In this document: piece after piece, positions 22,351-23,412 of the stretch
Numbering within the stretch: the stretch's first letter is position 1
Layout of the letters: each line of letters starts with the position of its first letter
From: XN24 sp047921455
GTDB lineage: Bacteria; Pseudomonadota; Gammaproteobacteria; Steroidobacterales; XN24
Assembly: GCA_047921455.1 (NCBI GenBank)
Contig: JBLRWC010000038.1
Span: forward strand, 1 to 23,412
Direction: 5' to 3'
DNA: 23,412 nt
Program-made: the position numbers and the translations under genes
The notes under the pieces: model-generated
Told to the model about the DNA's origin: nothing
Databases searched by the model: none
What the model saw: only the letters and a program-made list of their open reading frames with translations

Positions 22351-22698
22351 TCAGATATCCTCGCGAATGTGTTCGACGAAACTCTCGATCTGCCGGGTAT
22401 CGATGCCCGCCAGGTGTTCCAGCGGGATGGTGAACACGATGCCCTTGGAGTGCTTTTTGAGCTCCAGTCGTTCCGTCAGCGCCTTCATCACCTCGAGCGA
22501 CAGCGTGCGCTCCAGGACGCACACTAACAGCGTTTGTGCACCCTGGTAGGTGAGCCCGAAAAAGGTCTTGCGGCCTTCCGAGCCGATGCCGCGTGCGGGC
22601 ACGATCGTCATGCCTGCGGCCCCCGCTTCCTTGGCTGTATCGATAGCCTTCTCTTCCAGGTCCTCGGAGACGATGGCGACCAGCAATGCAAATTTCAT
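22351..22698 (-). CDS. PII-like signalling protein, copy B
   Basis: A 115-residue PII-like protein, paralogue of copy A. It begins MKFALLVAIVSEDLEEKAIDTAKEAGAAGMTIV and has the same unusual T-loop signature, ARGIGSEGRKTFFGL. The shared pattern ARGxG, then KTFFGL separates both from classical GlnB/GlnK. The last third (KGIVFTIPLEHLAGI) fits the nucleotide-contacting strand. A GGGAG site precedes the ATG. It forms a two-gene operon with CBS copy B and has no DUF1538 gene beside it. It may regulate the same transporter, or form mixed trimers with copy A. Confidence 0.8.
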   Translation of the reverse strand: MKFALLVAIVSEDLEEKAIDTAKEAGAAGMTIVPARGIGSEGRKTFFGLTYQGAQTLLVCVLERTLSLEVMKALTERLELKKHSKGIVFTIPLEHLAGIDTRQIESFVEHIREDI

Positions 22699-22768
22699 GG
22701 TTTGGCTCCCACGCGAGGCTCAAGTCTAGCGGAATCCGCGGCGACTCGAGCATGCATTTCGATCAGGC

Positions 22769-23347
22769 CTAGAACCGCAGGCCGAGGTTCAGGCGCAGCA
22801 CGCGGTAATCGACATCTGCCGCCTGGAATTCCAGGCCGATCTCGATGTCGCGCGCACCCAGCCAGGTAAGCCCCGCGCCGTAGACGAAGTCGGTGCCCGA
22901 ATCGCCCGGCAACAGGTCATCGCTGTTCAGCTCCCAGTAGAGCGCCCCCAGCGTACCGAACAGCGAGATGTTGCGCCCCAGCTGGAGCCGCGGCACCAGC
23001 ACGAACTGCCAGGCCTCCAGGTCGACTTCCTCGCGGATGAGGATCGCCGGACAGGTGCCATTGTCAGGGCAACGGTTGGTGCTGCGGACGCCCTGCGCGC
23101 GTTCATACAGCAGGCGCATGCCGAACATCGACAGGGGCTCGTGGCTGAGCGCCAGCCCGAACGCCGGCCTGCGGTCATCTACCTCGGCCCACCAGGCCCC
23201 TTTATCGCGCACCAGGCGATCCACCTCGACGCTGCCCACGTGGCCTGACAGGACCCATGCGCCCGCATCCGGCCCCCTGGCCTGTGCGGCGCCGCCAAGG
23301 CCCAGCAGCAACGCCAGCGACACGGCGTAACAACAGTACTTAAGCAT
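22769..23347 (-). CDS. Outer-membrane beta-barrel protein
   Basis: A 192-residue exported protein. The signal peptide MLKYCCYAVSLALLLGLGGAAQA is clear, with cleavage after AQA. The mature part shows alternating hydrophobic strands with aromatic girdles and ends LNLGLRF; a C-terminal Phe is typical for proteins inserted by the Bam complex. Length suggests an eight-stranded barrel. One long loop holds two Cys residues (NRCPDNGTC) that may form a disulphide. Its function is not recognisable; small barrels of this type are often surface or lipid-handling proteins. GGAGA precedes the ATG. It follows no visible operon partner inside the window. Confidence 0.75.
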   Translation of the reverse strand: MLKYCCYAVSLALLLGLGGAAQARGPDAGAWVLSGHVGSVEVDRLVRDKGAWWAEVDDRRPAFGLALSHEPLSMFGMRLLYERAQGVRSTNRCPDNGTCPAILIREEVDLEAWQFVLVPRLQLGRNISLFGTLGALYWELNSDDLLPGDSGTDFVYGAGLTWLGARDIEIGLEFQAADVDYRVLRLNLGLRF

Positions 23348-23412
23348 CGCGGTATCTCCGAAAAGGTCGATCCGAATTCCCGGATATTAGCGCCTTGGCC
23401 GGCGCGGTGCAT

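Noticed and set aside
22729..22739. Short hairpin GCGG-AAT-CCGC between PII copy B and the barrel gene
   Set aside because: The stem has only 4 bp and no T-run on either strand.
23179..23412. A minus-strand frame at the right edge
   Set aside because: It overlaps the signal peptide region of the beta-barrel gene in another frame and shows no protein family features.

Overview
The window is GC-rich, densely coded bacterial DNA. Its gene content (YhaV and VapBC toxins, GltS-type symporter, SelO, sigma-54 response regulator, outer-membrane beta-barrel) fits a gammaproteobacterium or close relative. The genus cannot be told from the sequence alone. No tRNA, rRNA, CRISPR array, insertion sequence or phage gene was seen. 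All family names come from motifs and recalled family features, not database searches.

Left end (1-1379) is a small accessory patch: the 3' part of a YhaV-type toxin gene, a decayed EF-hand gene ending in an 8-bp tandem repeat, and a complete vapBC pair behind a 9-bp-arm palindrome. Positions 1368-2524 (minus strand) hold a class III nucleotide cyclase followed by a YacP-like NYN nuclease. A DEDDh exonuclease is at 2696-3283.

Positions 3395-9950 look like one operon that could encode a full wax-ester route. It has an iron-type alcohol dehydrogenase, a large protein whose second half resembles cyanobacterial acyl-ACP reductase (with the catalytic Cys), and a wax ester synthase/diacylglycerol acyltransferase. 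A POT-family peptide transporter follows. All three enzymes end in basic tails, and the reductase tail is histone-H1-like. A small intact EF-hand protein and a secreted cupin follow (10014-10795).

Positions 10838-13524 (minus strand) form a regulatory island. A sigma-54 response regulator lies upstream of a PRC-barrel gene and a BON-domain/hypothetical gene pair. Each of these two units is preceded by a good sigma-54 (-24/-12) promoter match, so the regulator probably controls its own neighbours.

Positions 13661-19492 (plus strand) carry a GltS-like symporter, a phospholipase D-VTT membrane fusion, an EEP-family phosphodiesterase and SelO. The last three overlap or nearly overlap, and a clear terminator follows SelO.

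Positions 19604-22698 are the most unusual part. Two adjacent half-size DUF1538 membrane proteins are followed by a PII-like protein and a two-CBS-domain protein. A second PII-like/CBS pair faces the first tail-to-tail on the other strand. I read this as an undescribed transporter gated by nucleotide-sensing PII-like and CBS proteins; its substrate is unknown. An outer-membrane beta-barrel gene closes the window.
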